The notes under the pieces: model-generated
Seen by the model: the letters and a program-made list of their open reading frames with translations, nothing else
Told to the model about the DNA's origin: nothing
Database searches by the model: none
Shown: positions 1 to 7,286 of the stretch, piece after piece
Position numbering within the stretch: position 1 is the first letter of the stretch
How the letters are laid out: each line of letters opens with the position of its first letter
Assembly (NCBI GenBank): GCA_027488715.1
Contig: JAIYBD010000116.1
Span: 1 to 24,866, forward strand
Length of the DNA: 24,866 nt
Reading direction: 5' to 3'
Source of the DNA: Bacteroidota bacterium
Lineage (GTDB): Bacteria > Bacteroidota > Bacteroidia > UBA7662 > CANHCV01
Program-made: the position numbers and the translations under genes

Positions 1-854
1 CGAACAGGCAACTGATGGGGTATATGGCCGAAGGGAGCGCCGAATGCAACAGGATATTTATATTCAGATACGGCTTCCCAAACCACTTCTTCCACGGTTT
101 TTCCAAAAGGAACCTGATGATCCTTCATGTCGGTAAGGCCTCCAACCACCAATCCAGCTAATTTTGCCAATCTTCCCGATCGTTTTAACGTTTCCATCAT
201 TCGGTCGATGTGGTAGATGTACTCATCCAAATCTTCCAAAATGAGGATTTTCCCTCGGTAGTCAAATTCAGAGATGGAATCGATGTTGGAAACCAAAACA
301 GAAAGATTTCCGCCCACCAAAATTCCTTGAGCACTTCCGTTTCTTTGGAAAGAATGATTTTCCCAGGACCACGACCAAGGTTTTCCGGAAGCAATCTCAA
401 GGGCAGGTTGAATGCCCTGTTGGATTTTTCCATCTTTCAAAAAATTCAGAAGCATTTCACCGTGCACCGTTGGAATCCCTCGCTTGGTGGCTTTGGCATG
501 AATAATGGTAACATCACTGAAACCAATCAATGGCTTAGGGCGCTTTATCCAAAATTCCCAATCGATACGCTCTACCATTTTTACGCTTCCATATCCACCT
601 CGAACCGCCCAAAGGGCATCAACTTCAGGATCGTGCAAAAAGTCGTTGAATTCAAGGGCCTTTTGTTCGCCTGTACCGGCTAACTGTCCGTATTTCTCAT
701 CGATATTCCCCGCCAATTTCACTTCAATTCCTTGGGAATTCAGCCATTGGATGGCGGGTTGAAGGTCATTCAAATCCATCCAACGGGCCGTTGCTACCAA
801 ACCGATGGTAGAAATAGAATGCAACCGCTCTTCACTTCCGAATAATTGGACCAT
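1..854 (-). CDS. LD-carboxypeptidase, peptidase family S66 (partial, C-terminus outside window)
   Basis: This family is a cytoplasmic serine peptidase that removes the terminal D-amino acid from L,D-linked muropeptide tetrapeptides during murein recycling; some relatives act on other peptides such as microcin C. The reading frame stays open from the ATG at 854 to the window edge, giving 284 residues, against a usual length of about 300. The S66 landmarks are visible: an RGGYGS loop near residue 85, IGFSD with the nucleophile Ser113, LEDLDE around 207-211 with the acidic triad member, and FGHIPHQ around 275-281 with the triad His. An in-frame TAG lies six codons upstream, so ATG 854 is the natural start. 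It is divergent from ychF across a 48-base gap that must hold both promoters; TTACTTTG (one mismatch to TAnnTTTG) ends three bases before the ATG. The family is clear; the exact substrate is inferred from the family. Confidence 0.93.
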   Translation of the reverse strand, partial: MVQLFGSEERLHSISTIGLVATARWMDLNDLQPAIQWLNSQGIEVKLAGNIDEKYGQLAGTGEQKALEFNDFLHDPEVDALWAVRGGYGSVKMVERIDWEFWIKRPKPLIGFSDVTIIHAKATKRGIPTVHGEMLLNFLKDGKIQQGIQPALEIASGKPWSWSWENHSFQRNGSAQGILVGGNLSVLVSNIDSISEFDYRGKILILEDLDEYIYHIDRMMETLKRSGRLAKLAGLVVGGLTDMKDHQVPFGKTVEEVVWEAVSEYKYPVAFGAPFGHIPHQLPV

Positions 855-880
855 GCACAAAGTAAACTAAAATTATCGTT

Positions 881-888
881 TACCTTTG
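881..888 (+). promoter_or_regulatory. Bacteroidota -7 promoter element (TAnnTTTG) for ychF
   Basis: TACCTTTG matches the Bacteroidota -7 consensus exactly and lies 14 bases before the ychF ATG at 903. No convincing -33 TTG is present at the usual spacing, so the call rests on the -7 box and its place in a divergent gap. Confidence 0.6.
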
Positions 889-902
889 TGAAAATTTTTT
901 TT

Positions 903-2006
903 ATGGCTCTAAAATGTGGTATTGTCGGATTGCCCAACGTAGGGAAATCAACCTTATTCAACTGTTTATCGAATGCTAAAGCCCAAGCGGCAAATTTTCC
1001 ATTTTGTACCATCGAACCCAACTTGGGTGTGATTACCGTACCCGATGCCCGATTGAACGCTTTGGTTGAAATTGTTAATCCACAAAACACCCAACCGGCC
1101 ACCGTAGAAATTGTTGATATCGCCGGATTGGTTCAGGGCGCCTCCCGAGGTGAAGGTCTTGGGAATAAGTTCTTGGCAAACATTCGCGAAACCAATGCCA
1201 TTTTGCACGTTTTGCGTTGCTTCGACGATCCGAATATTGTTCACGTTCATGGTAATGTAGATCCCATTCGAGATAAAGAAATCATCGATACCGAACTTCA
1301 ATTGAAAGATATGGAATCGGTAGAGAAGAAAATTCAGAAAGTAGAGCGCGCAGCAAAATCGGGCGACAAGGATGCCAAGAAAGCCTTTGAGGTTTTGACC
1401 GAATTTAAAAATACCTTGGCCCAAGGAAAATCGGCCCGTCAACTCGAAACGTCTCCGGAGGATCGGGAGCACATTGCCGATTTGTATTTGCTTACCGACA
1501 AGCCGGTTTTGTACGTTTGCAACATCGATGAGAACGACTTGAAAAAAGGCGGTTCGAATGCCTGGGTAGAATCGGTAAAATCCATGGCGGCGGCTGAAGG
1601 TTCTGGAGTTATGATTGTTTCTGCTGCGGTGGAAGCCGATATTGCCGAATTGGAAAGCTTTGAAGACCGTCAGGTCTTTTTAGAAGAATACGGACTCAAA
1701 GAAAGCGGAATGGAGCAATTGATTCGCGCTGCGTACGATTTATTGAATTTACAAACCTACTTTACGGCGGGCGAAAAAGAGGTTCGTGCTTGGACCATTC
1801 ACAAAGGTTCTACGGCTCCACAGGCCGCCGGGGAAATCCATACCGATTTTGAAAAAGGGTTTATTCGTGCAGAAGTGATCAAGTACGACGATTTCATTCA
1901 ATTCAAAAGCTGGTCGGCTTGCCGTGATGCAGGAAAAATTTCGGTTGAAGGCAAAACCTACATTGTTCAAGACGGCGATTTGATGTTGTTCCGTTTTAAT
2001 GTTTAA
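903..2006 (+). CDS. ychF: Ribosome-binding ATPase YchF (Obg/HflX-like P-loop family)
   Basis: YchF is a conserved cytoplasmic P-loop NTPase that binds the 70S ribosome and, unusually for its superfamily, prefers ATP to GTP. The 367 residues match the usual 363-366. Seen: GLPNVGKST Walker A at 9-17, the NFPFCTIEPN signature at 31-40, DIAGLV (G3) at 72-77, and NIDE at 207-210 in place of the NKxD specificity motif, the change that underlies ATP preference in this family. A coiled-coil stretch covers roughly 125-195 and a TGS domain covers about 284-365. I chose ATG 903 because the family begins with this Lys-Cys-Gly-Ile-Val-Gly-Leu-Pro segment; a TTG upstream would add 19 residues across the promoter element. 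Its TAA overlaps the ATG of the next gene by one base, suggesting coupled translation. Confidence 0.98.
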   Translation: MALKCGIVGLPNVGKSTLFNCLSNAKAQAANFPFCTIEPNLGVITVPDARLNALVEIVNPQNTQPATVEIVDIAGLVQGASRGEGLGNKFLANIRETNAILHVLRCFDDPNIVHVHGNVDPIRDKEIIDTELQLKDMESVEKKIQKVERAAKSGDKDAKKAFEVLTEFKNTLAQGKSARQLETSPEDREHIADLYLLTDKPVLYVCNIDENDLKKGGSNAWVESVKSMAAAEGSGVMIVSAAVEADIAELESFEDRQVFLEEYGLKESGMEQLIRAAYDLLNLQTYFTAGEKEVRAWTIHKGSTAPQAAGEIHTDFEKGFIRAEVIKYDDFIQFKSWSACRDAGKISVEGKTYIVQDGDLMLFRFNV

Positions 2007-2878
2007 TGATGCGTTTTTTTTTCCTTCTGTTGTTGTTGGGTTCGTCTGTTTTCGGATGGAGTCAGTACCAACCGTGGAAAAATATTGAACCCGGTGTTCA
2101 CCAGTTTCGTGGATTGTTTCCTCCTTTGCGCAATGCGTTTCTAGTGGAAGATGGCAAGGATGGATTTTATTTGATCAGTACACCGTACAATTCGGCCGAT
2201 CAAGCCGCCATGATCAATTCCATTCGAACTGATTTTCCGGGTAGAAAGTTAAAGGCGCTGATTGTGGTGGAGCAAGATTATGCTTCTGCAGCGGGCGCCT
2301 TTCTAATTACCTCTACTTTGGGCAAGGTACCTGTTTACGCTGCGAACAACCTTGTTTTTACCGAAGAAGAGAAGTACACCTTCCTCTCTAAAAATCCCAA
2401 AAACCAAGAAGCGGGTAAATTCTCTGTTTTGTTAGACCTCAAACCCTCGTTCAAAACGAAGTATGGAGAGATGACCGTCAAGAAAATTGGCACTTCCTGC
2501 GGAAACCCGGGTATCGTGGTGATGATTCAACCTTCGGGTACGCTTTTTTGCGCCTCTTCATGGATTGAAACCCCTTTTCCACTTACACCTTCTTGGACCT
2601 ATTCCGTTATGATGGCCGATTTTCATCGGGTTTTCGACATGAACCCGAGTAGGATTTTTGGAGGACTTTCTTCCGAGGCGTACCCTAAATTTAAGGTTTG
2701 GGAAATTCGAAGGAATTGGGAGCAATGGTTTGTTGATTACCGATATCGAAAAAAAGAAAAAATGACTGCTTCGGAATTCTTTCAAAGCATGAAACAACGT
2801 GGGTCTCAATTTCCATGGGTTCCAAATGACGAAAAAAGTTTAGAAATTCTGTGGAAATTTGGGTGGAGTGCCCTGTAA
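2006..2878 (+). CDS. Exported metallo-beta-lactamase-fold protein lacking the metal ligands
   Basis: The protein has 290 residues, with a hydrophobic N-terminal signal peptide ending near WSQ20. The body reads like an MBL domain: a short strand pair with NAFLVEDGKDGFYLIS at 43-58, an alternating helix/strand leading to LIVV at 85-88, and a GTSCGNPGIVV segment at 162-172 followed by GTLFCASSW at 178-186. The last two line up with the usual GHTPGS and LFTGD motifs. Every metal-binding position I can align is replaced: HxHxDH becomes E89-Q-D91-Y-A93-S94, the third His is T163, the bridging Asp is S184 and the final His is G220. I therefore infer a non-catalytic or differently acting protein, possibly a scaffold or ligand binder. 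It starts on the last base of the ychF stop (TAATG); a second ATG at 2009 is equally possible. The fold call is by eye and no function is assigned. Confidence 0.6.
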   Translation: MMRFFFLLLLLGSSVFGWSQYQPWKNIEPGVHQFRGLFPPLRNAFLVEDGKDGFYLISTPYNSADQAAMINSIRTDFPGRKLKALIVVEQDYASAAGAFLITSTLGKVPVYAANNLVFTEEEKYTFLSKNPKNQEAGKFSVLLDLKPSFKTKYGEMTVKKIGTSCGNPGIVVMIQPSGTLFCASSWIETPFPLTPSWTYSVMMADFHRVFDMNPSRIFGGLSSEAYPKFKVWEIRRNWEQWFVDYRYRKKEKMTASEFFQSMKQRGSQFPWVPNDEKSLEILWKFGWSAL

Positions 2879-2893
2879 AAATCACAATTTTAT

Positions 2894-2901
2894 TACCTTT
2901 G
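2894..2901 (+). promoter_or_regulatory. -7 promoter element (TAnnTTTG) for the TerC-family gene
   Basis: TACCTTTG is an exact consensus match ending only four bases before the ATG at 2906. At normal -7 geometry, transcription would begin at or within a few bases of the start codon. Confidence 0.6.
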
Positions 2902-2905
2902 ATTC

Positions 2906-3649
2906 ATGGATATTATTGCGCCCTTATTTACACTCGACGGATTGATTAGCCTCTTAGCCTTAACGGTTTTAGAGATTGTACTAGGAATCGACAACATCAT
3001 TTTCATTTCAATCCTCACCGATAAACTTCCTTCAGCCATGAAGAAGCGAGCTCGTTTTTGGGGATTGGTAGGGGCATTGGGTATGCGGATTATTTTATTG
3101 AGTTTCATCAGTTTCTTAACTGGAATGACTTCAACCCTTTTCAGCTTTGCTGATTTTGACTTTTCGGGAAGGGATTTGATTTTATTGGCTGGCGGTTTGT
3201 TTTTATTGTACAAATCAGCCGTGGAATTGCACGAGAAAATCAATAAGCCCCATCACACGGCTGAAGGTGGTAAACAAGTGCAAAGTTTTGCGTCGGCCAT
3301 TACTCAAATAATTCTCATCGACATTGTTTTTTCCTTTGATTCCATCTTAACGGCCATAGCCATTTCCAACATTAAAGCCATTATGATTGGCGCCGTGGTG
3401 ATCTCGATGATTATCATGATGATTTTTTCAGGCGCCGTTGCCGAATTCATCAACCGACGTCCAACCATGAAAATTCTTGCACTTACCTTTTTGTTGATGA
3501 TCGGCGGAATTTTAGTTTTAGAAGCTTTCCATTCTTCCATCTCCAAGGATTATTTGTACACGGCCTTGGCTTTTTCATTTACGGTTGAATTGCTTAATAG
3601 CCGGATGCAAAAGAAAATGGCGCAAGCTAAAAAAGATCAACAGCATTGA
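2906..3649 (+). CDS. TerC/Alx-family integral membrane protein
   Basis: TerC-family proteins are multi-pass inner-membrane proteins linked to metal efflux (manganese in Alx/MeeF/YceF types) and, in tellurite operons, to tellurite resistance. The protein has 247 residues and about seven hydrophobic segments. The two acidic family motifs, which lie within transmembrane helices, are intact: EIVLGIDNIIF at 23-33 with Glu23, Asp29 and Asn30, and DIVFSFDSIL at 139-148 with Asp139 and Asp145. A soluble loop at 105-127 contains paired histidines. The C-terminal tail is basic (KKMAQAKKDQQ). No other tellurite genes are nearby, so a general metal role is the safer inference. The stop codon overlaps the TTG start of the next gene, so the two are probably co-translated. 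Confidence 0.93.
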   Translation: MDIIAPLFTLDGLISLLALTVLEIVLGIDNIIFISILTDKLPSAMKKRARFWGLVGALGMRIILLSFISFLTGMTSTLFSFADFDFSGRDLILLAGGLFLLYKSAVELHEKINKPHHTAEGGKQVQSFASAITQIILIDIVFSFDSILTAIAISNIKAIMIGAVVISMIIMMIFSGAVAEFINRRPTMKILALTFLLMIGGILVLEAFHSSISKDYLYTALAFSFTVELLNSRMQKKMAQAKKDQQH

Positions 3650-4506
3650 TCCAATACGGATTTTTCCGATTTTTTATTGCTTTCGTTTCCATTCTTCCTT
3701 GGAAGTTGGTAGAGATTCTTGCTGTCGTTTCCTCCTTTATTTTTTTCCTTTTCCCTTATCGAAAATCAACCATCGAATCCAATTTAACTCGCTGTTTTCC
3801 CCAAGCAACTGCTCCTGAAATTACCCGCATTCGAAACAAGTATTACCGGTTTTTGAGTCGATTATTCTGGGAAACTTTGAAAGGCTATTCCGTTTCACAC
3901 CAGCAAGCAAAAAAGAGATTCATCTTCAAAAATCCCGAAGTCGTTCAACAATTTCTGGATCAGGATCGGTCTGTAATCGGGTTAGCTGCTCATTACGGAA
4001 ATTGGGAATTGGGCGCCTTGAGTTCGGGTTTATTTTTTCACCGCGTCATGGGCTTGTACAAGCCCATCAAAAACCAACGAATTAACCGATTTATACGCGA
4101 AAGGCGCGGTCAATTTGGCCTTCAGCTTGGGGCCATTGAGCACACCCACCGCCTATTTGCAAAAAATCAAGATCCCGCACATCTGTTTTTGCTGGTTGCC
4201 GATCAACAACCCAGCAACCGAGAAAAATCGATATGGACTACTTTTTTCAACCAAGATACTCCATGTTTGCATGGAGCCGAAATGTACGGGAGTCGATACC
4301 ACATGCCCGTGGTTTGGATTGATATTGTTCCTCGAGCATTTGGACATTACGAAGCCTATTTTATTCCCCTCACCAACGATGCATCCACCCTTCAACCAGG
4401 AGAACTAACCCAAGCGTTTATGTCGCAGGTGGAAGGTCGAATTCGAAAGCAAAAAGAATTCTGGCTATGGTCCCACAAAAGGTGGAAATGGAGTAAAAAT
4501 CCATAA
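3646..4506 (+). CDS. LpxL/HtrB-type lysophospholipid acyltransferase (lipid A late acyltransferase family)
   Basis: Members transfer an acyl chain from acyl-ACP to lipid A or a related lipid at the cytoplasmic face of the inner membrane. The 286 residues fit the family (about 290-310). Seen: an N-terminal membrane segment at about 7-37, the catalytic HX4E motif H116-YGNW-E121, the YKPIKNQRIN substrate region at 138-147, VADQQPS at 184-190 and the C-terminal WLWSHKRWK at 273-281. The start is unusual. The frame has an in-frame TAA at 3628-3630 and no ATG until far inside, so TTG at 3646 is the only reasonable start; it overlaps the TGA of the terC gene as TTGA. Coupled re-initiation is the likely way it is translated. 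The family is sure; whether the acceptor is lipid A or another lipid (aminolipids are also made by relatives in this phylum) is not. Confidence 0.92.
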   Translation: MIQYGFFRFFIAFVSILPWKLVEILAVVSSFIFFLFPYRKSTIESNLTRCFPQATAPEITRIRNKYYRFLSRLFWETLKGYSVSHQQAKKRFIFKNPEVVQQFLDQDRSVIGLAAHYGNWELGALSSGLFFHRVMGLYKPIKNQRINRFIRERRGQFGLQLGAIEHTHRLFAKNQDPAHLFLLVADQQPSNREKSIWTTFFNQDTPCLHGAEMYGSRYHMPVVWIDIVPRAFGHYEAYFIPLTNDASTLQPGELTQAFMSQVEGRIRKQKEFWLWSHKRWKWSKNP

Positions 4507-4526
4507 CTTTACAAAAAACTCAATCC

Positions 4527-5471
4527 ATGAAAAAACTATTAACCCTATTATTCTTGTCAACCGCTCTTTGGGGAAATGCCCAGATTTGGCGATTCACTCA
4601 TTCCTCAGGAACCTACACTCCCCTTCCGACTAACTTACCCAGCTTGGTTTCACCGGGATGGGACGATGAGTACATTCCCATTACCCTTCCCTTCAACTTT
4701 ACCATTCGCAACATCACTTCCAACCAATGGGTATTGGATTCTTGGGGATATATCTCCGACGATTCTACATCGGAGACTGCGATTCTTGCCGGATTCGTTT
4801 GCGATTTACAGGATCTCGGAAATTTAACAGGAACCACAGGAATTTCTCCCATTCGGATGCAAACCACTGGGACTACCCCCAACCAGATCGTGAAAATTGA
4901 ATTCGTAAATGCTGGGTTTTATACCGGAGATTCTACGGAATTCGCCAACTTCCAAATTTGGATTTATGAAAATAACACCATTGAATACCGTTTTGGACCA
5001 AATTCCTACCTTTCAGGCACCAATGCGTTCGATGGATCAACCGGTCCCATTGTAGGAATTGGAAATGATGTAACCAATGGCCTTGATGAAATGTATCTTC
5101 TAGACAGTATTTCCGCAAGTCCGGTCATGGTATTTCTTCAAAATGCTACTTCTCCTTTGGAATTGGATGATGCCCCGGCCAATGGAAAAATTTACCGATT
5201 TGAAAAAACTACTCCAGCCAATAGTTTGTCGTCAAATGAGCAAAAAACAAAGATTTATCCCAATCCTGCCAACGATTTTTTGTACATTTCCGATGTTCAA
5301 CGCGGAGATTTTATTTCGTTGCTGAATATGGACGGACAAATCGTTTGGAGTGCTCAAGCCCAACAACCAAAGGTCGAAATTCCCATTTCGGAATTGCCTC
5401 AAGGCTTGTACTTGTTGAGTACCAATAACAAATGGAACTATAGGGTTGAGAAAATTCTGATTCAGCACTAA
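4527..5471 (+). CDS. Secreted protein with T9SS type A sorting domain, function unknown
   Basis: The protein has 314 residues. A signal peptide covers 1-19 (ending NAQ). The central part, about 20-225, is a beta-rich domain full of Thr, Asn, Gly and aromatics with no enzyme motif I recognise; segments such as GWDDEYIPITLPFNF and VKIEFVNAGFYTG look like the all-beta display domains common in T9SS cargo. From about residue 240 comes the type A sorting domain: KIYPNPANDFLYI, then SLLNMDGQIVWSA, then LPQGLYLLS and a short basic end. This tail directs transport through the T9SS and attachment or release at the outer membrane. The gene starts 20 bases after the acyltransferase and has a near-consensus TAACTTTA at 4504-4511, so it may have its own promoter. 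A strong terminator follows directly. Confidence 0.88.
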   Translation: MKKLLTLLFLSTALWGNAQIWRFTHSSGTYTPLPTNLPSLVSPGWDDEYIPITLPFNFTIRNITSNQWVLDSWGYISDDSTSETAILAGFVCDLQDLGNLTGTTGISPIRMQTTGTTPNQIVKIEFVNAGFYTGDSTEFANFQIWIYENNTIEYRFGPNSYLSGTNAFDGSTGPIVGIGNDVTNGLDEMYLLDSISASPVMVFLQNATSPLELDDAPANGKIYRFEKTTPANSLSSNEQKTKIYPNPANDFLYISDVQRGDFISLLNMDGQIVWSAQAQQPKVEIPISELPQGLYLLSTNNKWNYRVEKILIQH

Positions 5472-5475
5472 TCTG

Positions 5476-5506
5476 AAAAAACCTCGAGAGATTTCGGGGT
5501 TTTTTT
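5476..5506 (+). terminator. Rho-independent terminator after the T9SS cargo gene
   Basis: A6, then stem CCTCGA/TCGGGG with one T-G wobble and a six-base loop, then T7. The flanking A and T runs extend the stem. It starts five bases after the stop codon. Confidence 0.88.
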
Positions 5507-5560
5507 ATGAAAAACTTAAACACTGCAGCGATTAAAAATGTTTATCCTTCAGGTTCATTG

Positions 5561-5568
5561 TACCTTTG
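5561..5568 (+). promoter_or_regulatory. -7 promoter element (TAnnTTTG) for bshA
   Basis: TACCTTTG is an exact consensus match that ends four bases before the bshA ATG at 5573. It sits downstream of a terminator, so bshA is an independent unit with a very short or absent leader. Confidence 0.65.
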
Positions 5569-5572
5569 AATT

Positions 5573-6694
5573 ATGAAAATAGGGGTTGTTTGTTATCCAA
5601 CGTACGGGGGTTCTGGAGTTATTGCAACGGAATTAGGTAAAGCCATGGCCAGAGCGGGGCATGAAATTCATTTCATATCCTACGCCCAACCGGCCCGTTT
5701 GGATGCTTTTACGGAAAACGTTTATTTCCACGAAGTGAATTCCATCAAATATCCCTTATTCGAACACGAACCTTATGTTTTGGCCCTGGCATCCAAATTG
5801 GTGGATGTGGTTCAATATGAAAAGTTGGAAATCCTTCACATCCACTACGCCATTCCTCACGCAACGGCCGCGTTTTTAGCTCAATCCATTCTGAGAGAAA
5901 AGGGCATCAATATTCCTTTTGTTACCACCTTGCACGGGACCGACATCACCATTGTAGGAAAAGATGCCACCTTTGAACCGGTGGTTTCTTTCAGCATTAA
6001 CCATTCCGATGGGGTAACTGCGGTGTCGGAATCGTTGAAAGCCGACACGTTGAAGCATTTCCATGTGGGTAAAGAAATTCAGGTTATTCCCAATTTTATT
6101 GATTTTAACCGATTCAAATATTCGCCAAAGGATCACTTCAAAACAGCCATTGCACCGAATGGCGAAAAAATTCTGGTCCACACCTCCAACTTCAGAAAAG
6201 TAAAGCGCATCGACCATGTGATCGAGATTTTTGCTAAAGTACGTGCCGAAATACCGTCTAAACTTCTTTTGGTGGGCGATGGCCCGGAACGTCGAAATGC
6301 CGAAATGCTCTGTCGGGAATTGAACGTAACTGAAGACGTGCGATTTCTTGGTAAGCAAGACGCCATCGAGGAAATTCTATCTGTTTCCGACCTTTTCCTC
6401 ATGCCATCGGAAACGGAGAGCTTTGGTTTGGCCGCCTTGGAAGCCATGGCTTGCCGGGTTCCGGTTGTTTCTTCCAATACGGGTGGTATTCCCGAAGTGA
6501 ATGTGGAGGGAGTAACTGGCTATTTGCGCTGCACCAACGATGTTCAAGGCATGGCCGACGCGGCCATTTCGGTATTAAGCAATCAAGAGTTACTCGATCA
6601 AATGAAGGAGCAGGCCTATCAACATGCCAGGAAATTTGATATCCAAGAGATTATGCCCTTGTACATTGCTTTTTATCAAAAATTTTTAGCTTAA
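5573..6694 (+). CDS. bshA: N-acetyl-alpha-D-glucosaminyl L-malate synthase BshA
   Basis: BshA is a GT-B, family 4 glycosyltransferase that joins GlcNAc from UDP-GlcNAc to L-malate, the first step of bacillithiol synthesis, in the cytosol. The 373 residues match the family. Seen: the N-terminal CYPTYGGSGVIATELG at 7-22, the BshA-specific EVNSIKYPLFEHEPY around 54-68, HIHYAIPHA at 89-97, TLHGTDIT at 119-126, SNFRKVKR at 205-212, GDGPE at 235-239 and the GT4 EX7E pair Glu282/Glu290 in TESFGLAALEAM. The early glycine-rich loop and the HYAIPH segment are what separate BshA from generic GT4 enzymes. The gene stands alone between a terminator and a convergent gene whose stop is five bases away; bshB and bshC are not in this window. 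Confidence 0.97.
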   Translation: MKIGVVCYPTYGGSGVIATELGKAMARAGHEIHFISYAQPARLDAFTENVYFHEVNSIKYPLFEHEPYVLALASKLVDVVQYEKLEILHIHYAIPHATAAFLAQSILREKGINIPFVTTLHGTDITIVGKDATFEPVVSFSINHSDGVTAVSESLKADTLKHFHVGKEIQVIPNFIDFNRFKYSPKDHFKTAIAPNGEKILVHTSNFRKVKRIDHVIEIFAKVRAEIPSKLLLVGDGPERRNAEMLCRELNVTEDVRFLGKQDAIEEILSVSDLFLMPSETESFGLAALEAMACRVPVVSSNTGGIPEVNVEGVTGYLRCTNDVQGMADAAISVLSNQELLDQMKEQAYQHARKFDIQEIMPLYIAFYQKFLA

Positions 6695-6699
6695 TCTAT

Positions 6700-7062
6700 T
6701 CAAGCAACAACGCTTCGAACGGCCATTCCTCCAGGACGAACAAATTTATTTTCTCCGGCTTTTGCCCAAATGGCCATGGTCACTTTCCGCAAGGCTTGCG
6801 GAAGAAAATCTTCCACCAACAACTCCGGCTCCAAACCGCAACTTTCCAAAAAATGATAGCGAACGGCTACTTCGTAGGGAAGCACTCCAATTTTTTGATT
6901 TTTGTACCAAACCTGTCCAACCTTCATCGGAAATAACTTTCCCGATGTCCAAACGACCTGCAGTTTAGTTCCTTTTTGTAAAGGTGGATTTGGAAGTCGA
7001 TCTTCAATGAGCAAACATAGGCCTACGACCGACTTTTTCTCGCGAATGCTAAAGAAACTCAT
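6700..7062 (-). CDS. Hypothetical protein, 120 residues
   Basis: I do not recognise this protein. It has 120 residues, no signal peptide and no membrane segment. A beta-rich first half contains RLPNPPLQKGTKLQVVWTSG around 22-41 and KVGQVWYKNQKIGVLPYEV around 47-65; a more helical part follows around 66-105 (LEPELLVEDFLPQALRKV), then a basic end. I chose ATG 7062 over a further-upstream in-frame start because it overlaps the stop of the small upstream gene as ATGA, the usual sign of coupling in a polycistronic message. It is the last gene of the minus-strand group that begins at mdh, and its stop is five bases from that of bshA with no terminator between. The coding nature is supported by the coupling and balanced composition; the function is unknown. 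Confidence 0.65.
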   Translation of the reverse strand: MSFFSIREKKSVVGLCLLIEDRLPNPPLQKGTKLQVVWTSGKLFPMKVGQVWYKNQKIGVLPYEVAVRYHFLESCGLEPELLVEDFLPQALRKVTMAIWAKAGENKFVRPGGMAVRSVVA

Positions 7063-7229
7063 GGCCGACCTCCTTGCATCAGGGAATCCATCCAACTTCC
7101 TAAACAATCCCAATGACGAATTTCGGGCTCGTTGGATGGCGTTACCACACCATAACACAAATCACAAACATCTTCTACAACCACCAAATGTTGGTTATCG
7201 CAATAACAGGAATTTTGATTTTGTTTCAT
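7059..7229 (-). CDS. Small Cys-rich protein, 56 residues, possible zinc-binding
   Basis: This is a short frame from ATG 7229 to TGA 7059, giving MKQNQNSCYC then DNQHLVVVEDVCDLCYGVV and ending DSLMQGGRP. Cys8-x-Cys10 and Cys22-x2-Cys25, with His14 between and Cys42 later, make a knuckle-like arrangement that could bind one zinc ion; this is inference from spacing, and I recognise no named family. The frame overlaps the next gene as ATGA and follows the exonuclease gene by 57 bases on the same strand, so it fits as a middle member of the group. Its start codon lies in the 3' arm of a hairpin (7227-7264), which could control access to it. The frame is short enough for chance to be possible, but Cys spacing, overlap and position all favour a real gene. 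Confidence 0.6.
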   Translation of the reverse strand: MKQNQNSCYCDNQHLVVVEDVCDLCYGVVTPSNEPEIRHWDCLGSWMDSLMQGGRP

Positions 7230-7275
7230 CGCTCATCGTTTTGATCATTCAAAATTGAGCGATGGCTGTGCCATC
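7227..7275 (-). promoter_or_regulatory. Two mutually exclusive hairpins before and across the start of the small Cys-rich gene
   Basis: On the minus strand, CATCGCTCA pairs with TGAGCGATG (9 bp, arms 7264-7256 and 7235-7227). After a 1x3 internal loop, TTTTGA pairs with TCAAAA (6 bp) around an ATGA loop. The last three bases of the 3' arm are the ATG of the 56-residue gene. Just upstream, GATGGC-ACA-GCCATC (7275-7261) forms a second hairpin that shares four bases (7264-7261) with the first, so both cannot form fully. There is no T-run, so it does not look like a terminator. Regulation is inferred. Confidence 0.45.
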
Positions 7276-7286
7276 TTAAGACACGC

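Noticed and set aside
210..683. Open frame (157 codons) antisense to the LD-carboxypeptidase
   Set aside because: The opposite strand holds the full S66 motif set across the same bases.
2906..3649. Tellurite resistance operon
   Set aside because: Only the TerC-family gene is present; no terA/B/D/E/Z genes are nearby, and many TerC proteins have other metal roles.
7230..7286. Rho-independent terminator after the exonuclease gene
   Set aside because: The hairpins there lack a T-run on either strand, so I describe them as possible regulatory structures instead.
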